Source: Clitopilus passeckerianus (lineage: Eukaryota; Basidiomycota; Agaricomycetes; Agaricales; Entolomataceae). From it: a DNA stretch of 64,000 nt. The first letter of the stretch is position 1. The number at the start of each line of letters is the position of its first letter. The DNA lies in the NCBI GenBank assembly GCA_944990035.1, contig CALYLX010000034.1:62001-126000 (forward strand). The letters run 5' to 3'. The notes beneath the pieces were generated by a model. It ran no database searches, was not told the DNA's origin, and saw nothing but the letters and a program-made list of their open reading frames with translations. Below, piece after piece: positions 58,837 to 64,000 of this stretch. Made by a program: the position numbers and the translations under genes.

Positions 58837-59419
58837 GATGGCCTAGGGCCTGCTAGAAATTAGAACCAGTCTATGGCTGGACATCGAAGTCAGACACTCA
58901 CGTATGGTGAATTGGCTCTTAGGAGAGTAAGAGCCCGTCCAACGCCCGTACAAGGATTGGGTAGGTGAACAACAGCGAAGCAAGAGCATCTTTCGAGCGT
59001 TCTGTCAGCAAAGGCTGTGGATTTCCGTTTGCGGTGGGGAGCGAGGTCAACCGGTATCCGGCACGGCCTTTTCAGAAAAAGAACCACAAACGAATGGTCG
59101 AGATATAGTGGGCTCTGGTCAGATGCGTATTTGGCTGTGTTGATAGCACAGGTTCTTGTGATCGGGCGGCTCTAATTCAATGGCACTGCCACGTCGTATC
59201 GGCTCAAAGCTTTTGGACCGTGACTGATTCAGAATCATCACCTGAATGACGAGATGCTTGTCGACTCTTACCTTCCAAATCTCGGGATCTCGTTTCCGAA
59301 CCATGATCAGAAGGTTCTGACTGATAGTGCCTTGACCGTGATCCCCTTCTGTTCAACGTTGTTCTTCACAGCTCTGACCCAGGAACAATTGGCAATTAAA
59401 CGGCGTTTATGGCAGAGCT
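58837..59419. other. Intergenic
   Basis: Upstream region of the cyclin-like gene; the right end merges into the damaged 5' part of TM4. Confidence 0.45.
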
Positions 59420-60363
59420 CCCTCATATCCCTCCTGCATTGGAGCTCACGCCTAACAGCATGCGTGCGTAGTGGGAAGTGGTTGCCATGTTGTCGACGGT
59501 CCCCACGCAGATGCAAGCAGTACTACTATCATGCAATTCGCCAGCGTGCAAAATCCAGGGCTCAATTCGCTCTGCTGTGACTCCGGATTCTGCTCGGCGG
59601 CAGATTCGAAAACAGGCGATCCTCTATCCGGACCCCAGCTATTATGTTCTAACCCAGGTCGTCAACTGTGGTTCTGTGTTAACGATGGGTCATCGGTGGA
59701 ATGTGTCAACACCCGTGATCAGTCGATATGTTCAGGGAATTTCACTACTCCTACAACAGCCACTAGGGGTTCCTCCTCAAATCCAACCCAATTTTCGATT
59801 CCCAGTAAATTTAAGGCTCCGATGACATATACCTTCCCAAGTGGCATCCCAACATCGAACTCCACGCCGAATTCGAACGTTGCTGAAAAATGTTCACAGA
59901 CAAGGACCATTGTCATCGCAGTTGTTGCATCAGTGGGTGGACTTCTTTTCCTCCTATTTATGTGGGTGCTCGTTCGGAAGCGACGTCGGTATCAGCCAGG
60001 TGAGTCCCGCCATTATGGTATCTCTCGAACCCGACGGCCCAGTTGTTCCTAGTCCCAGCCCACCCACTCGTCATAGCACCTCCGATATCGCCACCACTAA
60101 CTGGTTCATCATATCCAACACCCGGCGCATTGACATACCAGGGCCACCACCCAGTACAGACGTCCAACTACGCCAATTCTGGGCACACCACGAGCAGTAA
60201 CTCTGAACCGTCAAACATGGTCATGGACTCGAATCTGACTAGCATTGCTGGAAACATGAGCAGCTATACCAACGTCACGGTTAATCACTGCAAGCTCTAA
60301 GACACCTATTTTATTCGTAAGATTGATTGTCCCTCTGTAGACCATCCTTCGCAATCGTCTTGA
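59420..60363 (+). pseudogene. Receptor-like membrane protein TM4, N-terminally broken
   Basis: From the ATG at 59471 a 262-residue product is possible (exons 59471-59999, 60053-60289, 60341-60363) with QNPGLNSLCCDSGFC, LWFCVNDGSSVEC, helix TIVIAVVASVGGLLFLLFMW and basic RKRRR. However, homology to TM2 continues upstream (YPSCIGAHA, stop, QHACVV) through a TAA at 59453-59455, so the full receptor is broken. The tail carries a diverged motif SNLTSIAGNMSSYTNVTVNH. The last intron needs a GC donor (GCAAGC at 60290); if it is spliced the end becomes NHYHPSQSS, matching TM2. If not, the protein ends NHCKL. Confidence 0.6.
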
Positions 60364-61075
60364 TAAGTCACGGTCATGCTTAAGCCACAGCAGGCTAATT
60401 CCTAGGCAGAAGCAAAGGCTCTTGCTATCCCTACCCGGGATGCCGACGCGAGGTATTCAGGAGAGTTCGTTCGTCGCATTGAGAGAGTAGGCCCGTTCAG
60501 CAAAGCCGGTGGTGATATACCTGAGATAATACCTGAGATAGTACGACGAACACTTCAAATTAATCATATTTTATCTTAGCCCTTCAGCTCCATATTGCCG
60601 CACGGAACGTTATTGACTTACCGCGTCCCATCCTGAACGACTTTCAGGTCGGCCCTAGTTTTTGTGAATAGGGAGAGTTTGTGCTTGATCGTGTCGCGAC
60701 GGATCAAATATTCCTCGCAAATTTCCACGTCCTGGTACAGCCACGAAAGGACCTCTTTGGTGTTTACATCAACGACACATGATGATAAACATGGATTCTA
60801 CCTTTCTAGGTACTCAGAGTTCGCCAACAGATGTTTCCAATGGAGACCTTTAGCGCCCATCCTGTCCTATTACGCCGGACCTTGACACTCTTATCTTACT
60901 AAGGGTTTTCACAGCACACATCTTCGCCACATGATCCCTTCACTCTAGCAACGAACACTAAACTCAGCCTCCACCGTTGATATAGCAGTCTCACCGCCCA
61001 AGATGGCTTTCCTCACTTGGCCAGACCACAGTCACCCTCGACGGGTCTGGACGCACCTTTCTTATCCACTGCTCG
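60364..61075. other. Intergenic, promoter of TM5
   Basis: The CCAACAGATGTTTCCA block at 60824-60840 is shared with the TM1 upstream region at about 26205. Nothing else recognised. Confidence 0.45.
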
Positions 61076-62154
61076 ATGAGCAAAAACTGCGATGTCGCTG
61101 GAACGACATCACCTCAAGCTGTCGTCTTCTCGTGGAACTCGTATCCTTCAGCCAACGACGCTGAAGTCGATGATCTTTCTGGCCCTTCCTCGCTCTTTCC
61201 CGTCTCCCATAATACTACCCACGAGGATTCGCTACATGAAGCCCAGCATGAGATATCCATACATACAACACTCTTAGGCCCTCGTACAACTGACGAAGGA
61301 TGCCCCAACGACACATCTACCCCAAGCTGGCAGCTGGCAGGCCAAAGCTACTGCGAAAGCGCCATGATGGACTATGCCAGCGGCCAACGAGCCGGCGTTC
61401 ACGCCGTGTGCTGTACTCCTGGGGCCTGCATAACCGCCTCAGAAGGAGCCGGATGGGTCCGTTGCGACGACCCGGACCACCTTCTATGGATCTGTACGAA
61501 CACCGACATCTCGACTGACTGTGTTCGGGTCGTCGACCACAAAATGTGTTCAGGGTATTTCAAGAACCCTGATTCGCCATCGGATGGTTCTAGTAGTGCT
61601 ACGAGCACTCCTGGACCCTCGATTACGGCAACCCAGACAGATACTCAGCGGACGTCTACTAGGACGCCGGAACCAACCCCCTCCCATGGAGGGGGTTTCG
61701 ATATGGGAGATTATACGCGAAACCTTATTATTGGTTGTGCTGTTTCGGTTGCGGTCATAATATTCTTAGGACTGCTGGGCTGGTTATTGGTGAGACGTCA
61801 TAGAATTCAAAGTGAGTATCCCATCGCAATCTTCGAGTCCATTCGTGGACTGATCGAAATCAGAGAAGGCACAAACGGAAACGATCATTCCTCTGCACTC
61901 TCGCCAACATAGTCGCTCGCAGTCGAATTCCGGGACTGTCCCATCTGAAGCAAACGTAGTGGAGAGACAAGTAAGCGAGCAGAGCGCTTCCGTCAGTAGG
62001 CATCGTCCTAGCCAAGACGGATTAAACACAATGCAAGCAGCCAACTATCAACACGTTTCTGGTCATAGCTACACGACTGTTCATAATTGTACGCCCCTCC
62101 CCCCCAAAAAAAACCTCACCTTCTGACCTTCGTGGTGTAGATCACACACATTAA
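61076..62154 (+). CDS. Receptor-like single-pass membrane protein TM5 with motif tail, 3 exons, 324 aa
   Basis: Exons 61076-61811, 61864-62088 and 62141-62154 (14 nt), phases agree. Cys-containing N-terminal part with CESAMMDYASGQRAGVHAVC and LLWICTNTDISTDC, a Thr/Pro stalk, helix NLIIGCAVSVAVIIFLGLLG and basic RRHRIQ. Tail ends ANYQHVSGHSYTTVHNYHTH. The second exon is 225 nt, exactly as in TM1, its nearest relative. The same frame is open upstream of the chosen ATG (GQTTVTLDGSGRTFLIHC), so the true N terminus may be longer or include another exon. No signal peptide seen. Confidence 0.72.
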
Positions 62155-62679
62155 TGGTATTTAAGCCAATCCTAGCTTTCCGAAGAACCCTGCCATGATT
62201 ACCGTCCATAAGGTAAGTATGCCATCTTTTCTGTGCACACTTAATCCTGATGTCTTTATGGCAGGCTGTCGGAAATTCAGGATGGTCACCTCGAGTCTCG
62301 ACATGCTTGGGTCGGCTGAGCTAGCAGGAGGTTCGACTTGGCTGCTCATTGGTTTCCAGGTCAATGAGAGTACCCTTACGTTCAATAATCCATTACATAA
62401 GCCATTATCTCCACGAACCTAGTCATTTTACTCTTCTTGTCGGTAGTTGTAGGCTTTAGCTGCGTACAGGACTGCTCTTTCCACCTCTAGAGCTAAATAT
62501 TAGGAGGACGATTCCAAATTTAGTCGCTGACTGAGACCGGTCCGGGAACCGATCTTATCTCTGATCTCGGTTTATCAAAACACCGCCACGCAATTTTCTT
62601 CGATTCTTCCGCCATCGTGCTGCGAGCATTTGTGCCATTGTTGGGAAACAGGACATTCCTTTAAACATACCCTTGTACC
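62155..62679. other. Intergenic, MTAP promoter
   Basis: Spacer between TM5 and MTAP; no gene recognised. Confidence 0.5.
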
Positions 62680-63833
62680 ATGACTCAAGATAAGGGTGAG
62701 TAACAGCAAGATTATATTCTTTCCTGATGTTTAACGTTAAACGTCATGAATTTGTGCAGTTCTGATTGGTGTGATCGGTGGTAGCGGGCTATACCACCTC
62801 GACAACCTCACCTTTGTGTACGTTCTCTTCAATCATTACGCTAACGCATCTGACCACGGCCGCAGAAAAGAATCCAATCCAGAAACTGTAAGGCATTTCA
62901 CTTCCTCTACGTCGGTCAACCATAACCAAATGACGCAGCCATGGGGATTCCCTTCCGCGCCAATTACCATCTGCTCTCTTCCATCCGGAACCCAAGTTGC
63001 TTTCCTGACTCGACACGGAAAAGGCCACACCATTAACCCCTCAGCAGTACCCGCAAGAGCCAATATCGCTGCCCTCAAATCCCTTGGCGTCTCCGTCATC
63101 GTCGCCTTCTCTGCCGTCGGTTCTCTGCGCGAAGAGATCTCTCCAGGATCCTTCGCCCTTCCCAGCCAAATCATCGACCGCACCAAGGGAATACGACCCG
63201 CAAGTTTCTTCGAAGGCACCAGCATCGTTGCACACGCGGCGTTCGGTGATCCATTCTCAAACGGGCTCGTTCGGTGGTTGGAAGGAAAGGTGAAGACGGT
63301 CTTGGAAGATGAAGGAAGAGGTGTGAAGTTGTTCACGGATAAGACGATCGTATGTATGGAGGGTCCTCAATTCTCAACGCGTGCGGAGAGCCGGATGTAC
63401 AGGCTGTGGGGAGGCGACTTGATCAATATGAGCGTTCTCCCGGAGGCTAAGCTTGCCAGGGAGGCTGAAATCAGGTAAGTCTCGCGATAGCATCTTGGCA
63501 TTCTATGAAGCTGAATACACGTATAGTTACGCCCTCATTGCTACAGCCACCGACTACGATGCTTGGAGGGAGAACTCTGAGTCCGTAACTGCCGCAGAGG
63601 TGTTCAAGACCCTCAAGACCAACGCCGACACCTCTCGTCTCGTCGCTGCTTCAATTCTGGAGGAACTTCATCAAGCTATTAACAACTTCGATGCTGAAGG
63701 AGCTGGCTTGTTGCTCGAGGAGAAAGGTTCGATGAAGTTCAGCATCATGCCAAGGTCGGAGAAGCAGAAGCCGGGAGATAGAGAGAGGTTGGCGTACATT
63801 CTTCCCGAGTATTTCGGGGGAGATGAGGAGTAG
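62680..63833 (+). CDS. MEU1: S-methyl-5'-thioadenosine phosphorylase, 5 exons, 312 aa
   Basis: Cleaves methylthioadenosine with phosphate to adenine and methylthioribose-1-phosphate, the first step of methionine salvage after polyamine synthesis; cytosolic or nuclear trimer. Exons 62680-62695 (16 nt), 62760-62817, 62866-62887 (22 nt), 62939-63474 and 63527-63833; phases agree. Family motifs are [11 protein letters not shown] (phosphate loop), [13 protein letters not shown] (made by splicing the 22-nt exon), [31 protein letters not shown], the [20 protein letters not shown] block, [17 protein letters not shown], and ATATDYDAW. Length is slightly over the usual 280-340. Housekeeping gene at the edge of the accessory region. 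The gene symbol follows the yeast name. Confidence 0.95.
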
Positions 63834-64000
63834 ATTTATAAGTATTATTGTCAGAGTTGTTCGTAGAGGTTTCTATTTAGAATTATCCATCAAATTGGTT
63901 ACTATTCGCTGTAGTACTCAGACTCGAGACTTCACGACACTCGCAGTTGGACAACAGATCGACCCATATGGATTCTATTTGGCTAAAACACCGTTATAAA
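63834..64000. other. 3' flank of MTAP
   Basis: AT-rich 3' untranslated or terminator region; no further gene start visible before the window ends. Confidence 0.5.

Overview
Eukaryotic (fungal) DNA, most likely from an agaricomycete basidiomycete. The genes are cut by many short GT-AG introns of about 48-70 nt with CTRAY-like branch sites. The content is typical of mushrooms: class I terpene synthases, double-psi beta-barrel secreted proteins, a HET-domain protein, a DUF6533-type seven-helix protein, a NACHT-ankyrin NLR, and a methylthioadenosine phosphorylase. No genus can be named from sequence alone. Exon structures below were joined by hand from splice signals, checking that reading phase is kept at every junction.

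Layout. 2.6-7.5 kb: two head-to-head terpene synthases (345 and 330 aa). 9.6-16.1 kb: a duplicated pair of secreted RlpA-like proteins, with a terminal-inverted-repeat element between them. 18.5-21.4 kb: a protein with a ubiquitin-interacting motif, then a dead ABC transporter. 23.1 kb: a secreted hydrophobic protein. 26.4 kb: the first member of a single-pass membrane receptor-like family. 28-34 kb and 43-46 kb: accessory DNA full of repeated, partly decayed gene pieces. 34.8-37.3 kb: a long chain of about 33 candidate exons of only 3 nt, each between good splice signals, about 24 of them in a 69-bp tandem repeat; it ends just upstream of a HET-domain gene (37.4-38.9 kb). 44.4-45.4 and 48.6-49.6 kb: two near-identical solo LTRs on either side of a 12-exon seven-helix gene. 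49.8-53.8 kb: NLR. 54.7-62.2 kb: four more receptor-like genes (two with premature stops) and a cyclin-like gene. 62.7-63.8 kb: MTAP.

How the genes may work together. A short motif of the form hxGGxFxxVxGDxxxxN is carried by proteins of quite different kinds in this one window: the NLR (between its N-terminal region and NACHT), the cytoplasmic tails of the membrane proteins, the cyclin-like protein, the UIM protein and at least two small proline-rich proteins. In six of these genes the motif sits on an exon that begins and ends in phase 1. In all the spliced copies it is followed by a phase-1 intron at the same place, and in six genes by a tiny exon (14-23 nt). That is the pattern expected of a shuffled module. 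I infer a homotypic, possibly amyloid-type, signalling motif linking membrane receptors, an NLR and nuclear or ubiquitin-related partners, comparable in logic to the known HET-s, sigma and PP motifs of fungal NLR systems. This is the most interesting candidate system here, together with the 3-nt exon chain.
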